This document shows, piece by piece, positions 24,605-32,833 of a DNA stretch of 41,749 nucleotides. Made by a program: the position numbers and the translations under genes. Every line of letters begins with the position of its first letter. Position 1 is the first letter of the stretch. The notes under the pieces were generated by a model. It saw only the letters and a program-made list of their open reading frames with translations. It was not told the DNA's origin and made no database searches. Origin of the DNA: Bacillota bacterium (GTDB lineage: Bacteria > Bacillota > Clostridia > Peptostreptococcales > Anaerovoracaceae); NCBI GenBank assembly GCA_016293805.1, contig JAEDDI010000015.1:1-41749 (forward strand), written 5' to 3'.

Positions 24605-24708
24605 AGTCCTGACATAAAGATTTATCTGAGTGAAAGGTGCGAATATATTATATTTTACGGATAATATATAGCCGCGCTTTTTGCGTGGCTTTTTTTATTG
24701 GAGGAATA
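24605..24708 (+). promoter_or_regulatory. Putative attenuator leader of the hyd operon
   Basis: Two exclusive pairings are visible. The terminator is AGCCGCGC (24670-24677) with GCGTGGCT (24683-24690), one G-U pair, loop TTTTT, then a T run to 24696. In the alternative, ATATATTA (24643-24650) pairs with TAATATAT (24662-24669), and GTGCG (24637-24641) pairs with CGCGC (24673-24677), which takes up five bases of the terminator's 5' arm. The T run is separated by only three bases from GGAGG (24700-24704). I do not recognise a known riboswitch class. This is inference from base pairing alone. Confidence 0.45.
24670..24696 (+). terminator. Intrinsic terminator upstream of the hyd regulator gene
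   Basis: An 8-bp stem with one G-U pair, loop TTTTT and seven T residues (24690-24696). It could end transcripts from the M18-ABC-F-cupin unit and also control entry into the hyd operon, whose only visible promoter is upstream of it. Confidence 0.85.
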
Positions 24709-24960
24709 ATGGAAAAAAGGGTGGCGGTTATAAGTATTATTGTGGATAACCTGGATTCGGTTTCAAAACTGAATGAGATTCTTCATGATTTCAGTGATTA
24801 CATCATCGGGAGAATGGGAATACCCTATAGGGAAAAGAATATAAGTATAATTTCTGTTGCAGTTGATGCTCCTCAGGACATGATTGCTTCTGTTTCAGGA
24901 AGAATAGGAAGACTTGACGGGGTGAGCGTCAAAACAGCGTATTCGGGAGTAAAATCATGA
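24709..24960 (+). CDS. TM1266-type iron-only hydrogenase system regulator
   Basis: Small protein of 83 residues with an ACT/ferredoxin-like fold resembling the C-terminal domain of NikR (TM1266 family, a putative regulator often found with [FeFe]-hydrogenase maturation genes). Typical features are the start KRVAVISIIVDN, the central SDYIIGRMGIPYREKNISIISVAVDA and the C-terminal GRIGRLDGVSVKTAYS. There is no DNA-binding domain. The ATG at 24709 is chosen because GGAGG is at 24700-24704; an in-frame GTG at 24637 would translate through the terminator hairpin. It overlaps hydE by 4 bases. Confidence 0.88.
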   Translation: MEKRVAVISIIVDNLDSVSKLNEILHDFSDYIIGRMGIPYREKNISIISVAVDAPQDMIASVSGRIGRLDGVSVKTAYSGVKS

Positions 24961-26015
24961 TGCAGCTTATTGAAAAACTGAAAAGAAAGAGAAGCCTTGA
25001 TATTGAAGAATACCAAAGGCTCATAGATGAAAGAGACGAAGAGACTGCATCAGTACTTGCTGCAGAGGCAAAGAAAATATGTGATGAGATATATGGCGAT
25101 GAAGTATATACAAGAGGCCTTATAGAAATCTCAAATATATGTAAAAATGACTGTTATTACTGCGGCATAAGGAGAAGCAACAGGAACTGCGTAAGGTATC
25201 GTCTCAGTCGGGATGAGATTCTCGAATGTGCAGCTGAAGGTTATGAACTTGGATTTCGCACATTCGTGCTGCAGGGAGGGGAAGACCCTTTTTTCACCGA
25301 TCAGGTGCTTGAGGATATTATAGGTCAGATGAAATCATCATACCCTGACTGTGCTGTTACGCTGTCCCTTGGGGAAAGACCGGATGAAAGCTACAGAAGA
25401 CTTCGCAGAGCAGGAGCGGACAGATATCTTCTTCGGCATGAAACAGCAGACAGGGAACATTACAGAAAGCTTCATCCCGAGCCGATGAGTTTTGACATCA
25501 GGATGAAATGTCTTCATAGTCTTAAAGATGCCGGATATCAGGTGGGATGCGGATTTATGGTCGGATCTCCTTATCAGACGAGCCTGACTCTTGCAAAGGA
25601 TCTTAAATTTATTGAAGAGTTTTCCCCTGATATGTGCGGAATAGGACCGTTTATCCCTCACAGGGATACACAGTTTCGTAATGAGCCTGCAGGAACCTGT
25701 GAACTTACATGCTTTCTTCTTTCGATAATAAGGCTTATCAAACCGAATATTCTGCTGCCTTCAACTACCGCACTGGGTACAGTTGACCCGGCAGGAAGAG
25801 AAAAGGGGATACTTGCAGGGGCAAATGTGGTGATGCCAAATCTGTCACCTGTAAGTGTGAGAAAGAAATACGAGCTTTATGATAATAAAATATGTACAGG
25901 TGAGGAGTCTGCGCAGTGCAGAGGATGCCTTGAAGACAGAATGAATATTATAGGCAGAAGACTGTCTGTTGACAGAGGTGATATTAAAACAGCGGAGGTA
26001 AAATATGACAGATAA
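24957..26015 (+). CDS. hydE: [FeFe] hydrogenase H-cluster radical SAM maturase HydE
   Basis: Radical SAM enzyme of the H-cluster assembly pathway that processes the iron-cysteine synthon delivered by HydG. The cluster motif CKNDCYYC gives Cys 62, 66 and 69 (CX3CX2C), followed by GIRRSNRNCVRYRLS. Other family segments are VLQGGEDPFFTD, LRHETADREHYRKLHP and GFMVGSPYQT. A C-terminal CX7CX2C cluster motif (CTGEESAQCRGC) may bind a second, non-essential cluster seen in some HydE. Length 352 is normal. ATG overlaps the regulator's stop codon, and the gene overlaps hydG by 11 bases. Confidence 0.96.
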   Translation: MMQLIEKLKRKRSLDIEEYQRLIDERDEETASVLAAEAKKICDEIYGDEVYTRGLIEISNICKNDCYYCGIRRSNRNCVRYRLSRDEILECAAEGYELGFRTFVLQGGEDPFFTDQVLEDIIGQMKSSYPDCAVTLSLGERPDESYRRLRRAGADRYLLRHETADREHYRKLHPEPMSFDIRMKCLHSLKDAGYQVGCGFMVGSPYQTSLTLAKDLKFIEEFSPDMCGIGPFIPHRDTQFRNEPAGTCELTCFLLSIIRLIKPNILLPSTTALGTVDPAGREKGILAGANVVMPNLSPVSVRKKYELYDNKICTGEESAQCRGCLEDRMNIIGRRLSVDRGDIKTAEVKYDR

Positions 26016-27459
26016 AAGATATGACCCGAAATCACTTAAAGCTGAGGAATTCATAAACGACAAAGAGATACGGGATACACTCAAATATGCAGAGGAAAAC
26101 AAAAATAACATTGAACTGATTGATTCAATAATAGACAAGGCGCGTCCTAAAAAGAACGGAAATGAAACTGTGTGCGCAGGACTTACCCACAGAGAGGCTT
26201 CAGTGCTTCTTGCCTGTGACATTCCAGAGAAAATTGAAGAAATCTACAGGGTTGCAGAGGAAATAAAGCTGGCATATTACGGTAACAGAATTGTAATTTT
26301 TGCACCACTTTATCTTTCTAACTACTGTGTGAACGGCTGCCTTTACTGTCCTTATCACAACCAGAATAAAGATATTCCAAGAAAGAAGCTTACTCAGGAC
26401 GAAGTCAGAGCCGAAGTGATTGCGCTTCAGGACATGGGACACAAAAGGCTTGCAATAGAATCAGGTGAAGATCCGGTTAATAACCCGATAGAATATATTC
26501 TCGAATGCATTGACACTATTTACAGCGTTCATCACAAAAACGGCGACATAAGGAGGGTGAATGTAAATATAGCAGCAACGACTGTGGAAAACTACAGAAA
26601 ACTCAAGGATGCAGGTATCGGAACATACATACTGTTCCAGGAAACATATCACAAAGAAGGTTATGAGAAACTTCACCCGACCGGTCCAAAGCATAATTAC
26701 GCATATCACACAGAAGCGATGGACAGGGCAATGGAAGGAGGAATAGATGATGTAGGGCTTGGAGTACTGTTTGGTCTTGATATGTACAGATATGAATTTG
26801 CAGGTCTCCTGATGCATGCAGAGCATCTTGAAGCTGTTCACGGTGTGGGTCCTCATACCATTTCAGTTCCCAGAGTTAAACGTGCTGCCGATATAGATCC
26901 TTCAGACTTCGACAATTCAATATCAGATGAAATGTTTGCGAAAATAACTGCATGCATAAGGCTGGCAGTTCCGTATACCGGAATTATTATATCTACCAGG
27001 GAAAGCGAGCAGGTTCGAGAAAAACTTCTCAGGCTTGGGGTATCTCAGGTGAGCGGAGGATCCAGAACATCTGTCGGAGGGTATGCTGAAGCTGAAAGAC
27101 CGCATGATACCGAACAGTTTGATGTTTCCGACCAGAGAACGCTTGATGAAGTTGTATCATGGCTTATGGATAACGGACATATCCCGTCGTTTTGCACTGC
27201 ATGCTACAGAGAGGGAAGAACAGGAGACAGATTCATGAGTTTCTGCAAGAGCGGTCAGATTCTGAACTTCTGCCATCCAAACGCTCTCATGACACTTGCC
27301 GAGTATCTTGCAGACTACGCTGAACCTGATACTAAAGAAAAAGGTGTTAGGTTCATAGAGCGTGAGCTTGAGAGAGTTCCTAAGGAAAATGTGAAAGAAA
27401 TCGCAAAGCAGAATGTCAGGGATATTTTTGAAGCCGGCAGAAGAGATTTTAGATTTTAG
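26005..27459 (+). CDS. hydG: [FeFe] hydrogenase H-cluster radical SAM maturase HydG
   Basis: Tyrosine lyase that splits L-tyrosine and makes the Fe(CO)2(CN)-cysteine synthon for the H-cluster. The N-terminal radical SAM cluster is CVNGCLYC (Cys 108, 112 and 115). The C-terminal auxiliary cluster motif is CX2CX22C (Cys 397, 400 and 423, in CTACYREGRTGDRF and NFCHPNA), which separates HydG from ThiH. Length 484 is typical. GGAGG precedes the ATG. It is followed 9 bases later by hydF. Confidence 0.97.
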   Translation: MTDKRYDPKSLKAEEFINDKEIRDTLKYAEENKNNIELIDSIIDKARPKKNGNETVCAGLTHREASVLLACDIPEKIEEIYRVAEEIKLAYYGNRIVIFAPLYLSNYCVNGCLYCPYHNQNKDIPRKKLTQDEVRAEVIALQDMGHKRLAIESGEDPVNNPIEYILECIDTIYSVHHKNGDIRRVNVNIAATTVENYRKLKDAGIGTYILFQETYHKEGYEKLHPTGPKHNYAYHTEAMDRAMEGGIDDVGLGVLFGLDMYRYEFAGLLMHAEHLEAVHGVGPHTISVPRVKRAADIDPSDFDNSISDEMFAKITACIRLAVPYTGIIISTRESEQVREKLLRLGVSQVSGGSRTSVGGYAEAERPHDTEQFDVSDQRTLDEVVSWLMDNGHIPSFCTACYREGRTGDRFMSFCKSGQILNFCHPNALMTLAEYLADYAEPDTKEKGVRFIERELERVPKENVKEIAKQNVRDIFEAGRRDFRF

Positions 27460-27468
27460 GAGGACCGT

Positions 27469-28665
27469 ATGGGATTAAACGAAACTGCTTCGGGACAGAG
27501 AGTTCATATCGGTTTTTTCGGACTCCGAAACAGCGGCAAATCCAGTCTTGTCAACAGAATCACAGGCCAGGAGATGTCTCTTGTATCCGATGTGGCGGGA
27601 ACAACGACAGATCCTGTGAAGAAGGCTATGGAACTTCTTCCGATAGGTCCGGTTGTCATAATTGATACACCCGGATTTGATGATGAGGGAATGCTTGGCA
27701 GGATGAGAGTCGAAAAGACCAGGGAAATCCTGAGAAGAACAGATATTGCTGTTCTTGTAACAGATGCTTCAAGAGACCTTGTTGAAAGCGAAAAGGAAAT
27801 GATTGAAGTTTTCAGAGAAAGAAAACTGCCATACATTGTTGTGTTTAACAAGGCAGATCTGGTGCCGGAACCTGATTCAGTTACAGATAACGGGATATAT
27901 GTGAGTGCACTTGATGGAAAAAATATAGATGAACTGAAAGAGCTGATAGGAAAGACGGCAGGCAGAGAAGAGGAAAAAAGAATCATCGGCGATATTCTTC
28001 AGAGAGGGGATAACGTGGTTCTTGTTGTTCCTGTCGATGAGTCGGCTCCCAAGGGCAGACTTATTCTTCCGCAGCAGCAGACCATTCGTGATATTTTGGA
28101 CAGCGGATGTACAGCATACATATGTCAGCCGGGTGAACTTGAAGGAGTGCTGGAAAATCTTAAGGATAAGCCTGCGGCAGTAGTCACTGACTCCCAGGCA
28201 TTTGAAAAGGTTGCAGAAACTGTTCCGGAAGATATTCCGCTCACTTCTTTTTCAATACTGTTCGCAAGGTACAAGGGGGAACTTGGGATTCTCGCAGAAG
28301 GTGCAGCTGCGCTTGCAAAACTAAAGGACAAGGACCGTGTTCTTGTTTCAGAAGGCTGCACTCATCACAGACAGTGCAACGATATAGGCACTGTTAAGAT
28401 ACCGGGCTGGGTAAGAGAATACTGCGGCAAAGATATTTCTTTTGATTTCACATCAGGAAATTCATTTCCGGACAATCTTTGTGAATATGCTCTTAACATT
28501 CACTGCGGCGGCTGTATGCTTAACGAAAAGGAAATGAAATACAGAATCAGGGTGTGCACAGAAAGCGGAGTGCCTGTAGTAAACTATGGCATGGCAATAG
28601 CAAAAATGCACGGCATATTTGAAAGAAGTATAGAACTTTTCAAAGATGAGCTCAGAGCGGAATAA
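27469..28665 (+). CDS. hydF: [FeFe] hydrogenase H-cluster maturation GTPase HydF
   Basis: Scaffold GTPase on which the [2Fe] subcluster is completed and delivered to the apo-hydrogenase. The GTPase domain has GLRNSGKSSLVN (P-loop, about 18-29), GTTTDPV, DTPGFDDEG and VFNKADL. A dimerisation domain follows. The C-terminal [4Fe-4S] ligands are in CTHHRQC (about 296) and HCGGC (about 345), the CxH...HCxxC pattern. Length 398 is normal. The stop codon is adjacent to the loop of the operon terminator. Confidence 0.97.
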   Translation: MGLNETASGQRVHIGFFGLRNSGKSSLVNRITGQEMSLVSDVAGTTTDPVKKAMELLPIGPVVIIDTPGFDDEGMLGRMRVEKTREILRRTDIAVLVTDASRDLVESEKEMIEVFRERKLPYIVVFNKADLVPEPDSVTDNGIYVSALDGKNIDELKELIGKTAGREEEKRIIGDILQRGDNVVLVVPVDESAPKGRLILPQQQTIRDILDSGCTAYICQPGELEGVLENLKDKPAAVVTDSQAFEKVAETVPEDIPLTSFSILFARYKGELGILAEGAAALAKLKDKDRVLVSEGCTHHRQCNDIGTVKIPGWVREYCGKDISFDFTSGNSFPDNLCEYALNIHCGGCMLNEKEMKYRIRVCTESGVPVVNYGMAIAKMHGIFERSIELFKDELRAE

Positions 28666-28678
28666 CATCCGCTCTTTT
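28654..28678 (+). terminator. Intrinsic terminator of the hyd operon
   Basis: An 8-bp stem (AGAGCGGA at 28654-28661, TCCGCTCT at 28668-28675) is followed by TTTTC. The hydF stop codon (28663-28665) lies inside the hairpin loop, so ribosomes finishing hydF would sit on the stem. Confidence 0.8.
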
Positions 28679-28684
28679 CTCGTA

Positions 28685-28713
28685 TTGAAATCAGTTGTTT
28701 TATGCTGTAGAAT
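28685..28713 (+). promoter_or_regulatory. Promoter for tdk-rnr
   Basis: TTGAAA (28685-28690), a 17-base spacer and TAGAAT (28708-28713). The start of transcription would be near 28720, about 20 bases before tdk. Confidence 0.6.
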
Positions 28714-28740
28714 TGTTTCATATGCGGAAGGAGAATATTT

Positions 28741-29325
28741 ATGGCACAGCTATATTACAGATACAGTACGATGAATGCAGGCAAATCAATTGAGCTTATC
28801 AAGGTTGCGTATAACTATGAAGAGAGAGGGCTAAAGGTTATGACACTTGTTCCCTCTGTTGATGACAGATACGGCAAAGGTAAAATAACATCGCGCATAG
28901 GTCTTCAGAGAGACGCGCTGGTAATTTCCGAAAAGACTAATATTCTGGAGATGTTCATAGCCGAAAACAGCTTCGGCAAAGTTGACTGCGTTCTAATTGA
29001 TGAATGCCAGTTCCTTAAGAAGCATCATGTGGAGGAACTGATTGAGATAGTGGATACGTTCAATACACCTGTGCTCGCCTACGGGCTCAAAAACGATTTC
29101 AGAAATGAGCTCTTTGAAGGTTCATACTATATGCTTGTATATGCGGACAAGATTGAAGAGATTAAGACAATCTGCTGGTGTGGAAGAAAGGCGACCATGG
29201 TTGCAAGAGTTGCGGACGGCAAGATAGTCAAGCAGGGAGAACAGATTATGGTCGGGGGAAATGATATGTACATATCTCTTTGCAGAAAGCACTACAACGA
29301 TGGTCGAACAGGACCTGAAGATTAA
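28741..29325 (+). CDS. tdk: Thymidine kinase
   Basis: Type II thymidine kinase (194 residues) that makes dTMP from salvaged thymidine. It is of the MAQLYY...STMNAGKS P-loop subgroup found in E. coli and streptococci, not the GSMFSGKS subgroup of Bacillus. Other motifs are DDRYGKGKITSRIG, VLIDECQFL (Walker B), YGLKNDFRNELFEGS (lasso start) and a zinc site formed by CWC and CRKH. ATG follows AAGGAG. It adds to the nucleoside-salvage genes deoB and pdp of the window. Confidence 0.95.
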   Translation: MAQLYYRYSTMNAGKSIELIKVAYNYEERGLKVMTLVPSVDDRYGKGKITSRIGLQRDALVISEKTNILEMFIAENSFGKVDCVLIDECQFLKKHHVEELIEIVDTFNTPVLAYGLKNDFRNELFEGSYYMLVYADKIEEIKTICWCGRKATMVARVADGKIVKQGEQIMVGGNDMYISLCRKHYNDGRTGPED

Positions 29326-29346
29326 TTAATGAAAGGGGATAATGAT

Positions 29347-31320
29347 TTGGGAAGGATAATTAAAGGTGTATTTTCAAAAAACAGGAGGGGATTCGGTTTT
29401 GTTGAGATTGCTGATTCAGATGAGAATGAACGTGATATCTATATAGCTCCGGCAGACCAGAAGGGCGCCATGACCGGAGACACTGTTACTGTTGACCTGA
29501 TTCCCGAAATATACTGGGAAGGATCAAGACCTGAAGGAATAATCACAAAGATTGACAGGCGAAGTATTACTCATGTAACGGGAACATATATCAAAAGAAA
29601 GAAATACTCTGTGGTACTTCCCATAAGCGAAAAGGAAGGAATACCGGTGCTGGTGAACAGGAATGATTCATCAGGAGCAGGAAGCGGAGACAAGGTAACA
29701 GTAGAGATTTTAAAGTATCCGGAGAAGGGAAGGGATGCAGTCGGAAGGGTTGTCGCGATAATTGCGGGCAAAGACGATCCGGCCGGTGACATCAAGGCAC
29801 TGATAAGGTCGAAGAACCTCAGTTTTTCATTTCCTGACGAAGTAAAATCTCAGGCATCTGATATAGAAAAGGCCGGAATAACTGCAGCTGAAATAGAAGG
29901 AAGAAGGGACCTTAGAGAAAGAAATATCTTCACTATAGACGGAGCTGATTCAAAGGACTTTGATGATGCAGTATCAGTTAATATGCTTGATAACGGAAAT
30001 TACCTGCTGGGAGTTCATATAGCAGATGTTTCACATTATGTGACTGAAGACTCACCTCTTGACAGGGAGGCACTTAAGAGAGGAAACAGTGTTTATGTTC
30101 TCAATCAGGTGGTGCCGATGCTTCCCGTTGAGCTTTCAAACGGAATATGCAGTTTGAATGAAGGTGTCGAAAGGCTTACACTCACATGCGAAATGGAAGT
30201 AACTCCGCATGGAGATGTAGTTTCTCACGATATATTTGAGTCTGTAATATGTTCAAAGCACAGGCTTGTTTACAATGATATATCTGATATCCTCGAAAAA
30301 GGTGATGAGAAACTAATCTGTAAATACCAGGATATATATGATGATCTTCTCATGATGAGAGACCTGTATGAGGTTTTAGCAGACAAGAGAGATGAGAGGG
30401 GAAGCATTGATTTTGATGTGGATGAAGCGTATATCAGGCTGGACGAAAACGGGATTCCAATATCAGTCGATCTGGCTGACAGAAGGACTGCCAACCGCCT
30501 TATAGAAGAGTTTATGCTTCTTGCCAACGAAACTGTTGCGCAGCATTTCTACTGGCTTCAGCTTCCGTTTATATTCAGGGTGCATGAAAAACCCGAGGCG
30601 AAGAAGATGACAGAGCTCAAGGCGTTCCTTGACAGACTTGGAATAGCGTTCAGGGGAAATCCTGCAAATATCAGACCGGGAACTCTTTCGGATATACTCA
30701 GGAGCGTCAAAGGTTCAAAGTATGAGAATGTGGTCAGTTCTGTTACATTAAGATCCATGCAGAAGGCATACTATTCAACGGACTGCGGAGGGCATTTCGG
30801 ACTTTCTCTTAAATACTACACACATTTTACTTCTCCGATAAGGAGATATCCTGATCTTTTCATTCACCGGGTGATAAAAAGCCATATGCACGGGGAAATT
30901 GATGAAGAACGGATGGAGAAACTTGCTGTTAAGGCTGTAACAGCTGCTGATATTTCTTCTGTTACTGAAAGGAATGCTGCAGAAATCGAAAGAACCGGAG
31001 AGAAGATGAAGAAGGCCCAGTATATGTCTGAATATATTGGAGATATATTCGAAGGAATAATATCAGGTGTTACTTCATTCGGATTCTTCGTACAGCTTCC
31101 AAACACCATCGAAGGCCTTGTGAGACTGTCAGAGCTGGATGATGATTATTATGAAACGGATGAATCATCGTATAGTGTAACAGGAGAGATGACAGGGAAT
31201 GTATATAAGCTGGGTGATAAAATCAGGGTTATGTGCATTGCAGCAAACAGATACAGTGGAGAAATTGACTTTAAAACGGTATCTGCAGGGAAAAGAAAAA
31301 AGAGAAAAAGAAGAAAGTAA
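29347..31320 (+). CDS. rnr: Ribonuclease R
   Basis: Processive 3'-5' exoribonuclease that degrades structured RNA. Domain order is a cold-shock/OB domain from residue 1 (GVFSKNRRGFGFVE), a second OB domain (about 75-140), the RNB catalytic domain with TIDGADSKDFDDAVSV (metal-binding Asp residues, about 195-210) and YYTHFTSPIRRYPDL (about 495-510), an S1 domain (GIISGVTSFGFFVQLP, about 575-645) and a Lys/Arg tail. The usual N-terminal helix-turn-helix is absent. TTG at 29347 is chosen because AAAGGGG lies eight bases upstream; ATG at 29329 (663 residues, 3 bases after tdk) is the alternative but lacks a good site. smpB, a frequent partner, is not present. Confidence 0.94.
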   Translation: MGRIIKGVFSKNRRGFGFVEIADSDENERDIYIAPADQKGAMTGDTVTVDLIPEIYWEGSRPEGIITKIDRRSITHVTGTYIKRKKYSVVLPISEKEGIPVLVNRNDSSGAGSGDKVTVEILKYPEKGRDAVGRVVAIIAGKDDPAGDIKALIRSKNLSFSFPDEVKSQASDIEKAGITAAEIEGRRDLRERNIFTIDGADSKDFDDAVSVNMLDNGNYLLGVHIADVSHYVTEDSPLDREALKRGNSVYVLNQVVPMLPVELSNGICSLNEGVERLTLTCEMEVTPHGDVVSHDIFESVICSKHRLVYNDISDILEKGDEKLICKYQDIYDDLLMMRDLYEVLADKRDERGSIDFDVDEAYIRLDENGIPISVDLADRRTANRLIEEFMLLANETVAQHFYWLQLPFIFRVHEKPEAKKMTELKAFLDRLGIAFRGNPANIRPGTLSDILRSVKGSKYENVVSSVTLRSMQKAYYSTDCGGHFGLSLKYYTHFTSPIRRYPDLFIHRVIKSHMHGEIDEERMEKLAVKAVTAADISSVTERNAAEIERTGEKMKKAQYMSEYIGDIFEGIISGVTSFGFFVQLPNTIEGLVRLSELDDDYYETDESSYSVTGEMTGNVYKLGDKIRVMCIAANRYSGEIDFKTVSAGKRKKRKRRK

Positions 31321-31323
31321 TAT

Positions 31324-31350
31324 AAAGAGCTTCGATGAAGAAGCTCTTTT
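31324..31350. terminator. Bidirectional terminator between rnr and trkH
   Basis: A 10-bp stem (AAAGAGCTTC at 31324-31333, GAAGCTCTTT at 31340-31349) with loop GATGAA is flanked by A and T residues, so it can act in both directions between the convergent rnr and trkH genes. Confidence 0.82.
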
Positions 31351-31352
31351 CG

Positions 31353-32822
31353 TTAGCCTTTCTGTCTGCTTGGATTCCAGAATGCCGGCATGAAAAGCAT
31401 TAATATTGTAAATATTTCAAGCCTGCCTACAATCATGATAAGACTCATGAACAGATGAAGGCCCGGTCCAAAGACAGTGCTTGATATTGGATACGAACTT
31501 GTGAGAGGAAGCCCTGTATTTGAGAGAAGACTGACCACAGTACACAGTGAAACTTCAAGTGATGGGCACTTTACAGATAGAACAGCAGTGCCCAGAAGCA
31601 TTATAAACAGATATGTTATAACAAAAGTTGCAATCTGAGATATGATTCTGCTGTCGACTGATGTATCTCCGAATTTGATTGATACCACTGAACGAGGATG
31701 TATTCTTTTTACGAAACCTCTGAATATCAGTTTAAATACAACAATTGCACGTATCATTTTCATTCCACCCGCTGTGGATGACGCACATCCACCCACCATC
31801 ATCAGCAGGAACAGAAGCATTTTCGATAAAGATGGCCATGATGTGAATTCGGCAAACGAGAAACCCGAAGTGGTTGCAAAACTAACCACCTGTGTAAGAG
31901 AGTGCCTGAGCGCAGTGCCGATATTATCGTAAATTCCTGACAGTTTAAGGTTTAACGCTATCAGAACAGAAGTCGATGCAATTACACACATAAATACCCG
32001 AAGCTCCGTATTCTGTGTCAGTTCTCTTGTTCTCCTGTTTATCAGGAAGTAGTACAGATTGAAGTTTACAGTAACCAGAAATGAGAATACGGTAATTACC
32101 GTTTCAACATAAACACTTTCGTAGTATCTTATACCAAGATCATGTGTCATAAAACCGCCTGTCGATATTGTTGACAGTGTATTTACGAGGGCGTCAAACA
32201 CTTCCATTTTTCTGCTCAGAAGAAGAAGTACAAATTCGATGGCAGTGAATGATATATACATGATGTAAAGGATACGTGTGGTATCACTTATTCTGTCGGT
32301 AACTTTTTCTATCTTGGGTGTGGGAGTTTCGGCCATGGCAATGCTCTGTCCGCCGATTCCGAGTTTTGGAAGAATGCTCACAACGAGCACAAGAATGCCC
32401 ATGCCTCCGATCCAGTGTGCAAGCGCCTTGAAGAAAAGCATGCTTTTTGCTGTTCTTCCTTCATCAAGCAAAGAGGCTCCGGTTGTAGTAAAGCCTGCTG
32501 TTGATTCAAAAACTGACTGGACAAATGTGAGATCCTGACCGGAAAAAAAGAACACAGCTGCTCCCAGAAAACATGCAAAAATCCAGCATGATGCAACAAC
32601 AAGATATCCGTCTCTTGCACTTACATGTCTTCTGGTAAGTTTTGTTTTTGAGAAAACAGCAAACCCTGCAGTACAGTAGAGCAATGCGAACAGGATACAG
32701 TCAACAAGCGCTTTGTATTCCCCGTATATGGCTGCACATATTCCTGCCGGGATAAGGCTCAGACCTATGATACCCATGACAAGAGACAGCATTTTTATTA
32801 ACACCTGATAATTGAAATTCAT
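31353..32822 (-). CDS. trkH: TrkH-family potassium transporter subunit (diverged copy)
   Basis: Membrane ion-conducting subunit of a Trk/Ktr potassium uptake system, 489 residues, with the four M1-P-M2 repeats of the family. Filter glycines are present in all four pore loops: FTTTGASL, ISTGGFMT, ATTSGFSF and SNTGLPLT. Compared with its neighbour, loop three lacks the ATCDYNTWP-like segment (it reads SFAEFTSWP) and loop four lacks GNIGPGF, so this copy is the more divergent one. ATG follows AAGGGAT. It is the last gene of a trkA-trkH-trkH operon and ends at the bidirectional terminator. Confidence 0.92.
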   Translation of the reverse strand: MNFNYQVLIKMLSLVMGIIGLSLIPAGICAAIYGEYKALVDCILFALLYCTAGFAVFSKTKLTRRHVSARDGYLVVASCWIFACFLGAAVFFFSGQDLTFVQSVFESTAGFTTTGASLLDEGRTAKSMLFFKALAHWIGGMGILVLVVSILPKLGIGGQSIAMAETPTPKIEKVTDRISDTTRILYIMYISFTAIEFVLLLLSRKMEVFDALVNTLSTISTGGFMTHDLGIRYYESVYVETVITVFSFLVTVNFNLYYFLINRRTRELTQNTELRVFMCVIASTSVLIALNLKLSGIYDNIGTALRHSLTQVVSFATTSGFSFAEFTSWPSLSKMLLFLLMMVGGCASSTAGGMKMIRAIVVFKLIFRGFVKRIHPRSVVSIKFGDTSVDSRIISQIATFVITYLFIMLLGTAVLSVKCPSLEVSLCTVVSLLSNTGLPLTSSYPISSTVFGPGLHLFMSLIMIVGRLEIFTILMLFMPAFWNPSRQKG

Positions 32823-32833
32823 AATATTATCCC

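Noticed and set aside
24637..24708. GTG start giving an N-terminal extension of the TM1266-type regulator
   Set aside because: Translation would pass through a strong terminator hairpin, the extension is not family-like, and GGAGG is placed exactly for ATG 24709.
24605..24708. A known riboswitch (TPP, cyclic di-GMP, FMN or similar) in the hyd leader
   Set aside because: The conserved core motifs of those classes that I know are not present; only a CTGAG string recalls TPP. Kept as an attenuator candidate of unknown type.
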